Translations under genes and position numbers: made by a program | From: Paragyromitra xinjiangensis | Lineage: Eukaryota > Ascomycota > Pezizomycetes > Pezizales > Discinaceae | Assembly: GCA_038503065.1 (NCBI GenBank) | Contig: JBCAMK010000020.1 | Coordinates: 1,364,001-1,428,000 of the forward strand | Length of the DNA: 64,000 nt | Direction: 5' to 3' | Shown here: positions 1-12,883 of the stretch, one piece after another | Layout: each line of letters begins with the position of its first letter | How positions within the stretch are numbered: the first letter of the stretch is position 1 | Notes under the pieces: generated by a model | Database searches by the model: none | Seen by the model: the letters and a program-made list of their open reading frames with translations, nothing else | Told to the model about the DNA's origin: nothing

Positions 1-513
1 AGAGAGGATGCACATTACTTCTATAACGCATGTACTACTATACACTTTTATCCCCATGAGTGGGGGCAAGGAAGGGAGGGCCGGGTGTTAATCACATTTA
101 ATATAATCGAGTGCAACCTCTGATTGATCGATTAGTTGACCAATTCATCACTTACATCCAACAACCTAGCTAGGTTATGGCACTATCGCACCTGGTCTTG
201 GGTATATGCATATGTATATTCGCCAGTAAGACATGAAGTTAAAGTATTTGAGTGTCTATACCCGAAAACGAAAACGAAAATAAAGCACTGAAACAAAAAA
301 TCTCATAACAGAAATCAAATACAACCACTAAGGTCGAACGATCTAATAGCAAAAACCAAACAATACAATTAAATTAAAGCTGAACGATCTAACAAAAAAT
401 ACAACTAAAGTCAAACAATATAATAGCGAAAATCAGACAAAAACAACAATTCGACTTCTATAGATATATCTTTGTCCCTCTATCTCTGGGCTTCAATCTC
501 GCTATACACACTG
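1..513. repeat. A-rich degenerate tandem repeat in gene-free sequence
   Basis: No gene is visible. Between about 240 and 450 the sequence is A-rich and repeats a diverged unit containing GAACGATCTAA and CAAACAATA about three times, so it reads as a decayed minisatellite. I see nothing else in this stretch. Confidence 0.4.
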
Positions 514-1080
514 CTAGTAATCTATAGCACCAAGGAAAGCCATAATCTTATGTCTGCGTTTCGGGTTAGTACCAGCATTAGCATACGCAAGCCATGGCAC
601 ATTGATGAGATCATAGAACCCAGCGAATGCCACAATCTCCGCAGGGGTCATGTTCATAACGTCTTTCGCATGGCGAGGGTGTGTGGGTCCGATGGATGAG
701 CTGTCTTCACGCTTGAGAGGGATAAAGACGTATTTTGTATGGGAAAGATATAAGATGCGATTTATTCTGCGCGCCTCCGTGTTGCTGTGGTTGACTTCCT
801 GCTGAATCAGACGGTTCTCCATGCGTTCGTCGAAGGTCAAGCCCATAAGCCCTAGAGGTGAGTAGTCGGGGTCGGCGGCGAAGACGATTGGATGGGGGGG
901 ATGTGCGACCATTTTGTGTAGTTTGTAGGATGGGAATAAGTGTTTTGGGACGTGTGTGATTGCTGGAGGTGTTTGTAGGATGCAGATCAATGGACGTGGA
1001 TTTCTTGCTTCTTGCAAAATCAATAACCCGACGGATAAGCTGTAATTTATATGCGTGGAGTCTATCGCTAAAGACGACAT
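514..1080 (-). CDS. uncharacterised protein, possible ORF of 188 codons
   Basis: This is an uninterrupted minus-strand reading frame. The C-terminal two thirds look protein-like, with balanced composition and charged helical segments such as FDERMENRLIQQEVNH, followed by a region rich in Ala, Phe and Pro. I do not recognise a family. The first 50 or so residues are less convincing, so the real start may be an internal Met or an upstream exon. There is no signal peptide or membrane segment. It could be a chance ORF or a gene fragment; I rate both about as likely as a real small gene. Confidence 0.35.
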   Translation of the reverse strand: MSSLAIDSTHINYSLSVGLLILQEARNPRPLICILQTPPAITHVPKHLFPSYKLHKMVAHPPHPIVFAADPDYSPLGLMGLTFDERMENRLIQQEVNHSNTEARRINRILYLSHTKYVFIPLKREDSSSIGPTHPRHAKDVMNMTPAEIVAFAGFYDLINVPWLAYANAGTNPKRRHKIMAFLGAIDY

Positions 1081-2973
1081 CTTGAAATCGGGTACACAAA
1101 AAGTATTTTACAAAGATGGTATCTTGAAACTTGGGATTAAAAGTGGCGTACTTGAAACAAAAACACTCGAAACGGATCATCAAGGCTTTCATAAGTACTC
1201 TGCCAGCGCTTCTCTGCATGAAGTACTAGTCGGGTATCAAATTGCTGCTGGGATGAATTCCTATCCTAGGAGATGAAACGGGTTTCACAATTTTCCTACC
1301 TGATAAAGGGGAATTCTGATATCCTATCTTCATACCCCTGACCCAAGTATGGAGAAGGTGGTCTCGTGCGGTACCCTTTCAAATAAAGAAGCGAGCCCTA
1401 ACCTTAAACTGGCCTTACCAACAGTGAAGGAAACGCAGCATTGAGGGATACCTACACAGTATCTGGTATGTACGTAAACAGCCTACATCTGTTTACTTCG
1501 GCTTATGTTAAATCTCCTAGTATCTTATAAGATCAAGTCATGTTCAACTTTTAGTCATATTCCCCCCCGTGTCCTGAAACCGCTAGGAAAGATAGATAAA
1601 ATAACAGAATAGCGAATATAGTAGTTAAGTTAATGTATTAAGTTACCCGTTGAACTCCAATAATAGTAGCATGCGGCTAAAACCACCTAACTTGACTTGC
1701 TTAGTACTCGTTCTGGTATCTGCTAACGCTGACACGATAGCCGCGCGCTTAGAGTTCTTTATTGCTTTCGGAGAAAGCTGTTACTTCCTGGTCTCCTAGG
1801 CCTGCAGCTGTCTAGTATGCTACGTACGCGTATCAGGATGTTTTGATTGATAAAATAGCGAGACCAGAGAACAAAACCGTGGGCTCAATACAAGCCAAGG
1901 TTGAGTAAAAAACGTCTTTCCGCCGTATAATGGTAGCGCAGTACTCCGAATCCGCTCTCCAGAGGAAGTAAGCTATTTGTGTGGAAAAGATCAGAGTTAA
2001 AATTCTCCAGGATATTTTTTTGCATCAAATAGGTTTCGGTGATTTGGGTAAAATGGTGTGACGATAAGGCGATAGCGGAAGATGCTAAGGATCGTAGTGG
2101 AAGAACAGCAAGAGCGATGAGTCTCTTGTGTAATCGTATAGGAGGAAAGCAAGAAGAAAGTCTATCAGAGATAAGATATAAGCGAGAAAAGGAGGTTTCA
2201 AGCTTAGGTCTAAAGTGTCTGTTCTGTATGATTGCTAATGATGATGTAAAAATGAAAGGAAAGACAGGAAAAACAGCTATATTTACAGTAGGAGGCGAAA
2301 TTTCTGCTCTCCTTCCTCCTCTCCTCCTCGTCCTCCGTATTCTCCTCAACATCCTCTCCATACTCCTCACGTTTATTTCCTCCTGCTCTTCCCCCTTTCC
2401 CCCCTCCCGCCTCTAGCTCTGCCCCCAGCTCCACCCCCACCCCAACATATCATCGGCGTCACTCCACATCTTTATCCCCACTGCCTCTCCCTCCTCTCCC
2501 TCCTCTCCCAGTCCGCCCTCCTCTAGCCCCCCTAACATACTACCCCCCTCCTAGTCTCGACGACCGTCTCTTCCTGTTGCTATTGTTGCCTTTGTTGTTC
2601 GGCTGCCCTTTCTCTGGCGAGTCTCTTTCTCCTATTCTTTTTCCCCGGATTTTCCCTCCCGTGATGCGCCATTGATAAGTCGTGATGACATTTTTACTGG
2701 GTTCCTGAGTGGTCTGCTGCTCAGGCCGTCGAGCTCCAAGATCCTGTTTCCCATGGTGGCGAACCAAATTCGTAGAATTTTGAAAGTAGAGATGAAGATG
2801 ATAAAATAAACAGACGTTGTATCGAGCGGTGGTTTGAGCGAAGAGACGTGAGGTTGCAAGTACAGCCACTAGTCCCCCGCTAGTGGCCACACTAAGATAC
2901 CTTCCAGAATATTTACAACAGCTACAAACTTCAGTAATTCTATCTTGTCGGCTTCATTCTCAAATTTATTTCT
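1081..2973. other. gene-free stretch with a pyrimidine-rich tract
   Basis: No convincing gene is seen. From about 2290 to 2640 the plus strand is strongly CT-rich (runs of TCCTCCTCTCC type), which produces artefactual open frames on both strands. Nothing else stands out. Confidence 0.4.
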
Positions 2974-4632
2974 ATGCTCAGTGCGGGTAATTCTACAGTG
3001 GTTATTCCAAGATTCAGCATCTCCACCGCTCTCCATGCCCCAAATTCTCCTCCATCTACAGACAAACTTCATCAGAACCCAGACTCCCTCTATCCCATAC
3101 CACAAACCCACTACCCCGTAGTAATGGCCTCACCTAACTGCCCTTCCCACGAACACACCTCCAACTCCGCCAGTGCGTCAAGCCATAAATTCCTCGGCTG
3201 CCTATGCGGACTATTCCACGAACAGCACGAGAAGTACCCCATCCCATCCCTCCACCCTCCCAGCCAACTTTCCTAACCAGCTAAAACAGCGCCTCAACCC
3301 AAACAGCACCACCCGCCCGCCAAACCCCCATCCCCCGTGTCCCAACCGACCAAAAAGCCTTCCGCGGGCGTCCAGCCAGCCGTATTTTCACCCCACTCGA
3401 CATCCCCACCGGACACCCGAATTTCACCGCTACTCATTGGATTGCTCCTCCGTCGGTGCCGGAGGAGCCGGCGGCCAAGCAGCTTGAAAATGGGCTTGAA
3501 CAGGTTGCTGAGGGCGGTGTGGAGGGGTGATCGAGGGTGTTTCTACACGCTTGGGTGTAGTAGGTGGGGTTTTCTTCGTTGGGTGGTTGGGTGCGGGGTT
3601 GAGAGGTTTTGTTTGTTGTGTAGAGTAAATATAGCTGTGTTATCAATGGTGGTATTGCATGTTCGTTTGGGTTTGGTTAATAGGTGCCGGGTTAGTATCG
3701 TATACTTGGTATCTTGTATGCATCGTGGTTTCTTGAATGTGATGTTTACTGTACGGGGGTTTGTTTCGGTGGTGGTGGGTTTGTGGCGGAGGGGCTTTAA
3801 TGTGTGCTGGTGAAGGTTGGTGGCGGGCCTCGTGACAGTACGGCAGCATAACGTCTACGCCAGCTCATGTCGTAACACTACAGCACATCGTGAAGGTATT
3901 CCCATACGGTTTGAAAGCTCTACTTATGTTCCAAATAGACTATCATCAATTCCCACACCGATGGTGAAGAGTTTCACGTACTAGCATCCATGCTCAGCGC
4001 ACATGAGCGTTAGTTCTAGCCTGTGGTACAGACTCTGATTTAGATGAAGTATACAGAAACCAGATGTTAAAAACTGAGTAATGACATTGCGGTAGGGTTG
4101 AGGCTTGATTGTAGAGAGCTCACTGACGATGATTCGATGGTATATCCAAGACTACACCACATGGCTGCAAATGGAGGTTATCAATCATATCTTCTTTCAG
4201 TGGATCTACCGTCGAGTTTTACCATAGTTTCTCAGGAGTTCAACCTTAGATGATGGTGTTCCTCGGATCTTCACTTCATCTACATAGCAACTCAAACCGT
4301 CTTGAAAATAGTCCAGGGGCATAAGTACTTGAGATCTCTAGATAATGCAGCTCCAGAACCAGGTTCGTAAAACTATCGCAGCCCAGTAATGAAAACATCA
4401 GCGGGAACTCCTACCCTTGTAAGCCCCCACTCAGCCCCAACCATGTCGCGCATCCGATCTTCATGCATAAGCCCTCGATCGTACCAAGATCCAAGTCTCA
4501 GAACCGCAGAAAGCGACGTTGAAATAAGCAGCACGCCAAGACCCTGTTAACACGTGTCCAGGGCCAGGGTTACCCACAACTCTATCCTTATCGCCAAACC
4601 CATCACCACCACCTCCGCAACACCGCCTCACT
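2974..4632. other. gene-free or decayed sequence
   Basis: Several Pro/Ser/Thr-rich frames overlap on the plus strand between 2974 and 3490, and GT-rich sequence follows to about 3810. None has a family signature or a consistent exon structure. A decayed small gene at 3120-3490 is possible. From 3850 to 4630 I see nothing. Confidence 0.3.
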
Positions 4633-6851
4633 ATGTTCGGACACTGGCTCCTCCCCTTCATCCCCTTCTGGCTCGCATTCAGTGACTTTTTCGCATCATT
4701 ACTACCCTCCAAAACAACTCACTGTTACGCGCGCGTTGAGACGAATCCAGACATCGCTCGGTTCCCTAGCGGGGATCATCACCTGCATAAGCCCCTGGTG
4801 AGCAGCGCTGGTACGGACTACAACTGCATCCGTGTTTCCCAGGGAAAAATCAAGAGTTTATTCCGCGGCAAGGAGAGGCCTGCTGCGGCGGGATATGCAT
4901 TCCCGGCTTTCTGGGACGGCCATGGACATGTGTTGGGATACGGCGAGATGCTACAGAGTGTTAAACTTTATGGCGCTGGGAGTATAGAAAGTATTATACC
5001 TACTCTATTTATAGGGTTTGAATGAACTAACGATACAGAGGTTAAAACACGGATCAAAGAATACCTTGTCGCCCACCCCGGCTATGGGACGAGAGAGAAA
5101 TGGATACGGGGTATAGGATGGGACCAGGCAAACTTCGATGGCGTGATGCCAACGGCTGTAATAACTCAACCCCTCATAGATGTAGCACACTGCTTACGGG
5201 ACGCGAAATGCGGGTGTGTGTAGAAAGTATTTGAACAAGATCCGGAGCTGAGGGGACTATATATCATGGTTGATCGGGTTGATGTGCACTGTACTTGGGT
5301 CTCAGGTATGTCCCTTCTGCTGCAGGGCTGGGATGTTGCTGACGCGAGGTAGAATCGGTGCTTGCGCTGCTGCCGAGTCCGATTCCGGGTGTTCCTGGAG
5401 GTGAGGTTGTGGTGGATCCGGGGATGGGCGTGTTTTGTGATAATGCGATGGATCTTCCGCTTGAGGTGTGGCCGCGGCCGAAGAGAGTGGATAAGTTGGG
5501 GTTTGTGAAAGGGGCTATGGAGTCGTTGCATTCTGCGGGGATAGTGGGTGTTCATGATGCGGGGGTTTTGCCGGAGGATGTTGAGTTGTATAACTGGTAG
5601 GCTTCTTAGCTGCTAAATCGTTGATTGTGTTGAGCTGACTGGTATAGGATGGCGGATGTAGGGCTACTCACTTTGAGAATCTACGGGATGTATGAGTGTC
5701 CTGTGCGGAACACGTTTTGTGGGAATATCACAAGGAAGATTAACCGCGAGGACGGGACGTTGAGTGTCCGTTCTGTTAAGCTGTTCGCTGGTACAACACT
5801 CAAACCACCACCCAGCCGAAAATATTGCACAGCTAACAACCGAAATAGACGGCGCCCTCGGATCCTGGGGAGCCGCAATGCTAGAACCCTACACCGACAA
5901 ACCCTCCACCAGCGGCACAATGCTAATCGAAGAAACTCCCCTCATCTCAGTCGTCAAACAGGTACCTCCCCCCTCTCCCACCCCGACACCAACTAACCCC
6001 ACCAGTGGTACGCAGCAGACTACCAAATCAACATCCACGCCATCGGCGACCGCGCCGCCCGCGCCGCCCTCACCGCATTCCAAACAGTCCTCACCAGCTC
6101 CTGCCCACCACGCGACTACATCTCCTCCCCACAGCACCTTTCCACAGCCCTAACCACCTGCATCTCCACCACCCAAAACACCCGTCGTCTCCGCCTCGAA
6201 CACAGCCAGATCATCCACCCCGACGACCAGCGCCTCATGGCGCAAATGGGCATCATAGCGTCTATCCAGCCTACCCACGCAACGAGCGATATGGCATACG
6301 CGGTTGACCGGCTTGGTGAGACACGGCTGCAGGAGCGCGCGTATAGGATGCGGAGCTTCCTGGATATGAACATGACTGTGGTTCTTGGCTCTGACTTCCC
6401 GGTCGAGCTGCCGGAGGTGTTGGGTGGTGGGGTTTATGCTGCTGTGACGAGGCAGGATCCGAATGTGCCGTTTGTGCAGGGGAAGGGGTGGTATGATGGG
6501 GAGGCGGTGGGGCTTGGTGATGCGTTGAGGGGGTTTACGACGGGGCCGGCGAGAGGGGGGTTTATGGAGGGGGTTGGAGCGGGGGTTTTGGTGGTGGGGG
6601 GGTGGGCGGATTGGGTCGTGTTGGATGTGGATGTTGAGGGGTTGGATGTGGTGCGTGATCCGGAGGGGTTGAAGAGGGTGAGGGTGTTGGAGACGTGGGT
6701 TGCGGGGAGGAGGGTGTTTTGTAGGGAGTGTGGGGGCGTGTGGGGATGGTGGAGGGATGTTAAGGCGTGGAAAGGGTGGTGGGGGTGGGGGTTGAGGGTG
6801 GAGAAGGTTATGGGGGAGGTGGAGAAGGTGTTGGGGCAGCATGGGTTGTGA
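4633..6851 (+). CDS. amidohydrolase family 3 (Amidohydro_3) protein, seven exons
   Basis: This is a metal-dependent hydrolase of the Amidohydro_3 (YtcJ-like) group; its substrate cannot be told from sequence. The N-terminus is hydrophobic (FGHWLLPFIPFWLAF), suggesting a signal anchor. Family motifs in order are AFWDGHGHVL (metal-binding HxH), VDVHCTWVS, GVHDAGV, INIHAIGDRA (metal His), RLEHSQIIHPDD (metal His region) and VLGSDFPVE (catalytic Asp). The reading frame needs six introns that all have GT..AG ends and restore family motifs: 4991-5038, about 5157-5223, 5306-5352, 5597-5647, 5792-5848 and 5962-6005. No stop or frameshift remains after splicing, so it looks functional. The start at 4633 is the first Met of the open exon; the first 50 residues are poorly conserved, so the exact start is less sure. 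Confidence 0.85.
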
Positions 6852-7448
6852 GTTGGTTGGTTGGGGTTTCTTATGGGATAGAGTTTGGCGGGGGGTTATA
6901 GATATCCGGTGTTTACTGTTATTCGTGGGGGGGTACAAGTCTGTCTGCCTGTCGGCTTGTATCGTTTCTTTTCATTGACCTTGAGTACTCATAGCGACTA
7001 CCGCTGCTGCTGCGATATAATTCCCTTTGTTTTGAGTATCTATCTCTCCTTAATCCCTGGTTTGTAAATTTCATTTGTTTCCCCCGTAAAGTATACAGAA
7101 ATAGATTTCGTTTTTTTAGACCGTGTGATAGGTGACGGCCAATCAGCGAAAGGGCGACTAAGGATTAAATATGAGTTTATACCGCAATGAGGCTCTGAAT
7201 AGTAGTTAGCCAAGCTCTTGCTAATACACGAGTAGACTGCAACTATCCAGAGATTATTCGCTGACATGTCAGCAATACCCGGTTGGATAGGGGAGTACTC
7301 ATAGAATCTCACTCGGACGCCAAGACTCCACCCATCCCATATCTGGCTGTAATAAATTGCAGGTGGTATCAATACATTAAATTGATCAAGAAGGTTCTAA
7401 AACTCTCTTGCTTTTTGAAAGGTTTTCGGATATGTGCTGTAGGAGCTA
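6852..7448. other. intergenic, nothing recognised
   Basis: No gene or structured repeat is seen between the amidohydrolase stop and the MITE that begins at 7449. Confidence 0.4.
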
Positions 7449-7656
7449 CCGCTGTATTTGGCGAGTAAAGCCCATGGGCTTAAAGTAAGGTGGTGAGGAC
7501 GAAGGCGTTAAAACAAGCCAATTAGAATCTCAGGGTTGAGGTTACTACCAACACTTTCCTGTTTCAATGGAGTCAATGCTATTTGATTGACTCTCCGCCG
7601 CCCTCTCTTTCACCGCTTTAACTTAAGCCCATGGGCTTACCCGCCAAATACAACGG
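7449..7656. mobile_element. 208-bp MITE with about 45-bp imperfect TIRs and TA target duplication
   Basis: The left end reads CCGCTGTATTTGGCGAGTAA and the right end, reverse-complemented, reads CCGTTGTATTTGGCGGGTAA. Both continue into the palindrome AAGCCCATGGGCTT. The element is bounded by TA at 7447-7448 and 7657-7658, as expected for a Tc1/mariner or Pogo-type non-autonomous element. There is no coding capacity. Confidence 0.85.
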
Positions 7657-7658
7657 TA

Positions 7659-8786
7659 TGTGGCTTCGCCACAATTATATGAGGCTTGGTTATCAACCTT
7701 ATATATCGGAATCCAGTCGCGCCTAAGATTTTCTTAACATCTTATTTTCTAGACTATCTCCGAATGCATGGATTCGTAGGTTGCCATGTCCATGGTTCGG
7801 GTGTTCGGGAAAAATTCGCATTTCGGGAGTGCCTCTAGCCTCACTGTGGCACGTCTAACCTAAGCCTCAACCTTGTATCAGGTTTGATATCTGGTGCTTA
7901 TGGAAATAGACGTATTGAATGAAATCGTAAAGGATGAGATCTTCCTAAGTCTCTGGTTTCTAGATTCTGGAGTTGCACGTGGAATAAGAGGTTATTATAC
8001 TGCCTATAAAATATGAGTTATGTTTTCTGAATGCATGCACACGAGGATCCGTACTCCGGGGTTAATGTAACCCTACTACCGAGATTTCTTTACGGCCTTT
8101 TTCCTTTTAAATCATGTCTACTACCGTATTTCCTCGTTAATAGCGAATACAACTAGACTGGAGGTATTGGTAACTGGCCCACCCACTGATAGGTCAAATC
8201 GACGCCACTCGAAGCAAGATGACAAGGATGGGGTATGAGCTTGAACCCAACTAAGCTCTGAATACCACTATCCCGAGCACTATCAGAGCAATGCCTTCAT
8301 AGCGACCTAGGTCAAAGCAACTCACTACTGATAAAAGACTTCAGCATTTGCGACCCTGCAAAAATAATGCAGAACCCCTCAAACAAGACTTATTTCATCA
8401 ATACATAGTACTAGAGAAGGCATCTACAAAGTCTCGCTAATTTAGAGGCACTTAAGGTTGAGATTTATAGTACCTCCCTCACTCTGTTGCTAGTATACTG
8501 CCCAGTGTTTAACCCTAACCTTGATCTTTATATTCCCATGCAGGCCAATTAACAATATCTCCAGTCCAGTTGTATTCTCTATTAGCGAGAAAATACGGTA
8601 CTAAACTTTGGTCTTATTACACAGCAGACGTGTATCCAATAAGGCAGTGATGATGAGTCAACCACGCCAAGACACCAGAGGTCAGCCTTGGAGTGAACTT
8701 CAGCTTCTCGCTCTGACGAGAGCCTTCTTTATCACATATTTCTCTACTGGGTTCCTTGATCCTCAAAGAACACACTAACTACCTCA
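7659..8786. other. intergenic, nothing recognised
   Basis: No supported gene or RNA is seen. A single telomere-like AACCCTAACC lies near 8511. Confidence 0.4.
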
Positions 8787-9580
8787 ATGCACACCATGAA
8801 GCTCAAGTTCCGCCGGAACCCATTCTCACACCGATCATGTAAGGAGACACACCCACGGGCCAATAATCCAGAACCGGGCGCCAAGGCGCCCAATCCAGTA
8901 ACTTCGCTCCCTTCACAAAAATGGGCACTTTTCCAGAAGAAAAGCGCAATCCCTCCTCCACCTCCGACAATCTCACCAGCTATGTCACTAACTATACTCC
9001 CCAACGAGTTGATTCTTATCATCGCCGAAAACCTCAGCGCGAAGGCTGTTAACTTACTTCTCCGAACCTGCCACAGGTTCGCTATGCTCTTGACCCCGCT
9101 GCTGCATAATCTAGCACTTAACGACCATAATGGGGTGCCGTCTCTCATACTCGCCGCGGAAGGTGGATATGAACCTCTTGCTCGGTTACTCCTACAGAAA
9201 GGGGTGGATATTGAGTGCACGTCATTTCGACGTCGTGGCCATGGGGAAAGGTAAATTCATTCTTATAACCGGGTGGTATCATTTACTGATTCCTAGGTAG
9301 AACACCGGATTACGGAAATGTAACACCGCTTCAACAAGCAGTAGCGTTCGATCATGAGGGGGTGGTGAGGCTTCTGCTTGATAATGGTGCGAGGGTTGAA
9401 ATGGATAGTTACCTGGAGTATCCGCTGCTTCGGCTGGTGAAGAGTGGAGCGGTTGCACGGCTACTGGGGAGGCGTGGGTTGAGGATTACAAAATTTGAGG
9501 ATATAAAGTGGTTGAGTGGTGGTGGTCAACGGACTTGTAAATGGTGTGCTTGTAAATGGTGTGCTAAGCGTTCTAATTAA
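8787..9580 (+). CDS. F-box and ankyrin-repeat protein, two exons
   Basis: The protein starts with an F-box-like segment (LTILPNELILIIAENLSAKA) followed by ankyrin-like repeats (SLILAAEGGYEPLARLLLQK and TPLQQAVAFDHEGVVRLLLD). A tail with two repeats of CKWCAC type follows. The exons join across an intron at 9251-9300 (GT..TAG), which keeps the frame as ..GER/TPDYGN... F-box proteins recruit substrates to SCF ubiquitin ligases, and ankyrin repeats would provide the binding surface. The Met at 8982, just before the F-box, is a more natural start than 8787, because the 65 residues between them are Pro/Lys-rich and not conserved in type. The ankyrin part is short, so the protein may be a truncated family member. 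Confidence 0.7.
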
Positions 9581-10953
9581 CTTCGTTGGGGCGGGTGTTA
9601 TTCCCGTTTTTTCTGAGGGGATGTGCGTTTTTTACGATTAGCTATAGTTTTTAGGAATTAGTTGGAGACGGTAGTTAGCGCAGGCTCGGGAACTATCAAA
9701 GCACAGAGAAATAAACATAGTATTTTCATCCTTGTAGTAGGAGAAGAAATCTCGTATCGCAAGTACTGATGGATAGGTCTTCAGAAGGAACGGAAAATAT
9801 CATGTACAAAAATCATGGTGTTTTTGTGTTTTACTTAATCCGGAATCTCTTTATCACTACTAAACCCACCATATGCACGGCCACGTTCACCCTCCAATCG
9901 CTGGTACCTACGTCACCCAGCACGGGGTTCTTCACACCCACCCTCGCTGTAGCAACGTAATAGATAGGCCACAATAAAATACTTCTATTGTCAAACGATG
10001 ATCCACTTGCTTGTAACCCCACTACTATGTTGCCGGATTTGGCGATAGTTCTCTAGTCGACGACATGCTGTAGTGTTGACTAATCACCCTGAGACAACGC
10101 TGCTAGCCATATAGTACAAGGCCCAGGCATAAAGCCACCGAACGGTAGGGCCGGCATGCAGGACTGGAGAGCATAAGGACGGCTGATAATAGTGAACAGC
10201 CGCAGTCATAATTTTCTGTTGAGACATGCAGATCCTGAGCCACAAGTGGCACAGTGACTTTGCCTTCGTGGCCGAGTCACTCAACCGCAGTGAGCACTTT
10301 GAGATTAACTAAAGGATAATCACAACAATAGGATGAAAACTGTAGCCTTTTTTCCCTGCTTCCCTCTGAGTTCATCCATGATGTGCCTATACTAAGCAGT
10401 AAGTTTTCTATCGATTCTTTCTTGGTTGGCAGCATTAGGGTGCAGAAAGAGTCACTTGACTTGTTCTCCTCGATGTTTGGTGGTGAGTTGAGATCACCCT
10501 CGCCTACGTACTTTTGCTGCAGGCCCATGCCCTTTCGCTCACTTTATGCCTGGGCCTTGTAAGTTCCACAGGTCGCTTTAGTTAAGACTTTTGACCCCGA
10601 AAAAATACAGCGAGCTTATATATTAGAAATAAGTTCGCAAATTACTATCACTCAGTCACTCATACACTCTACTTCCTTTCTTGGTCTTACCTATCGTTTG
10701 TGAAGGAATAGAGACATGATTGCTTGATTTCTCGAATGGGAGACTCCCAAGATTATATACCCAACTTCGGCCGCGGACAAACACCCTCCTGAGCCCCTTT
10801 CTATATTTCCACGCTCTCTACCTCATGAGCCGTTAGGGAGTTGTATTCCATTACCAAACCCTTTGCGGTCGAGTGATATTCGATGATGGCTGACTTCTTC
10901 CCGTCACAGACCATTCACTAAACTCCCATCTAGCATCAAAAAGAGCTTCTCGC
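9581..10953. other. intergenic, nothing recognised
   Basis: Several frames of 60-85 codons exist on both strands but none has a domain signature or matched splice sites. No repeat structure is seen. Confidence 0.35.
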
Positions 10954-12000
10954 TTATCTTTTAGACCACCATTCTGATATGTGGTATAACCGATGGAAGA
11001 ACAACCGAAATTTAAAGCCTGGGTTAGGCGTGAGAAGGTACTGCCGGAGAGCTTGGCCGAACTCCACAAAGAGCACCCAATACTCTGGTAGCATCTTCAG
11101 AGTCTCCCAAAAGGCCGTTATCTCGACAGCAGCTATCGTCAAGGGCATAGCAATCGCGAAGAAGGTTAAAATATTTGGCTTTCCATCTAGGGTTTCGACA
11201 ACATTCATTCCAAAACATGTCTCAATAGATTAGTATGACTTTCGGTAGGATCATAGTATATTCACTTACTCCAATGAAGGATAGCGGGACGAATACTGAA
11301 GCGAGGATAGTTAAACGTCGAACTTGACGGGTTTCCGACATAGTAATTAGGGTGATTATCTACTTGCCGCATTCACGAACTATTAGATAAGGTCTTGCAT
11401 CCGATTATTAGGGGAGAAAATCGACACACATAGTCCTTTAACTTGTCTGCTGTTTTTTCGCATGTTAAGATTTGACTTTTCACACACTTGACTATATCGT
11501 CAGATCTTGGCAGCAGTGACGACCAACTATCCCGCATAAATACGGCTTCCAAAGTGTGAATATTGTCGTCACAGTAGGGAAGAGCGAAAGATAATTTGGA
11601 TATTCGTTTCAGAGAGCTTATCGTTCTGGGTTCCATATCCTGCTGCATGATCCGCAATTGGATCAACTTATAAGCCTAGAAACATCCTTACGCCAAGGGA
11701 ATGTTTAATAATACCCAGCGTATATAATCCAAAGTTCTATTGAAGACTCTTGAGTCGTGCTTTACCGACTGTGTCACAAAGTGCCGAAATGGATACGAAA
11801 AATTAGAGGCACGTTGCTCGAGATCGGCTCCCTCATCTTCAAGCATTATCCGGGTTGTAGTCAAGTCGAGCATGTTTCTTTTAAATCATCCGAGCTTCAG
11901 CCTTCAGAATTTAACCAAGTACTCAAACTCTGCACGTACTTCGTTGTAATCTTTGAGCGGTGACGGCCTATCTGCTTTGTGTTGGTTTCGATGCTACCTA
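10954..12000 (-). pseudogene. CorA-like Mg2+ transporter family protein, decayed
   Basis: The C-terminal exons encode the two membrane segments typical of fungal CorA-like proteins: RLTILASVFVPLSFIG, then the family's GMN signature in CFGMNV, then ILTFFAIAMPLTIAAVEI. They join across introns at about 11221-11269 and 11360-11429, both GT..AG and in phase. The preceding exon (11430-11666) is a helical cytoplasmic region. Upstream, a further coding stretch (about 11688-11980) shares one frame but is broken by TGA codons that look like CGA-to-TGA changes, and the junction near 11690 has no usable intron. The upstream limit is approximate. I infer a pseudogene. A real gene with unusual splicing is less likely. 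Confidence 0.6.
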
Positions 12001-12883
12001 TGCTCAAACCCCACCAGTGAATCTTCTGCTTAACGTATCACTACGGGAAATGATGAGTTTTCAGAAAATTCTTAGTTAATTGCATGGGCTACTGTCGATT
12101 TACAGACAGCACCTCTTGGTACAAGAGCTCTGTATTTGCCATTCCCCCCCATTCATAGCAAAAACCTTCAGTGCTAATACGTAATTTAGTTCCTTTGAAA
12201 AAACCAATTATTCTCTAGTACCTTCAACATATCACCCACTTCCACAAAGCAAGCTGCGCCGGCAACCAGTCCCCACTTCCGAGAAAAAATCAATTTCCAG
12301 TTCAAAACCGAATAGGGTTCCAAGCCTTAACAACTAGTTCCATTCAATATAATCTTTTCTGGCCGATATCTATAGAGACTATTGATAACCGGACCAGCCT
12401 AGACTATATCTGGAGAACAGTCCAAACCTAAACTTAAATTCAATACCGGGACCCTCAGAGAATCAAAAATTCGATACTGCCCCATTGGGCTGAATAGCCA
12501 CGGGAAGAGGGGGAGTACCTAAGCTTACCGGCGCGAATAGGATACGCAAAAACGTGATAAAGCAGCTGCAGGGTGATGGAACACATAGACCTGAACGATA
12601 TAAATTATCGGGAGCGCTAGTCTACATCTAGTTACGTCCAAAATAAAAGCCAGGAAGCTTAAGACCATAAAACTCCGCACTGAAACAGTTAACAACTCGT
12701 TCCATTCTAAAGCTAACCACGCTCTAGTCAACCCCAAAAACTAGCCCTAAACTCTAATACTAAAGACAAACCCGGCTATAAAATAACTTCAATTCTCCTC
12801 TTTCTAACTCCTGGACAAAACCGACCTCAAGTCTCTGAAGTTTTACCCAATCTTCTCCCACGCGGAAAAAAACCTCCACCGCA
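12001..12883. other. intergenic, nothing recognised
   Basis: No gene is supported. A 70-codon minus-strand frame at 12525-12737 contains one hydrophobic stretch but no family signature. Confidence 0.35.

Noticed and set aside
1885..2440. Arg-rich and Glu-rich frames in the CT-rich tract
   Set aside because: They arise from low-complexity sequence and occur on both strands.
6150..6938. 262-codon minus-strand frame opposite the amidohydrolase
   Set aside because: It lies wholly antisense to a well supported exon and has His/Pro-rich composition expected from G-rich coding sequence on the other strand.
8505..8520. Telomere or subtelomere
   Set aside because: Only one or two copies of the telomere-like string occur at scattered places (8511, 20275, 27080, 61361); no array.
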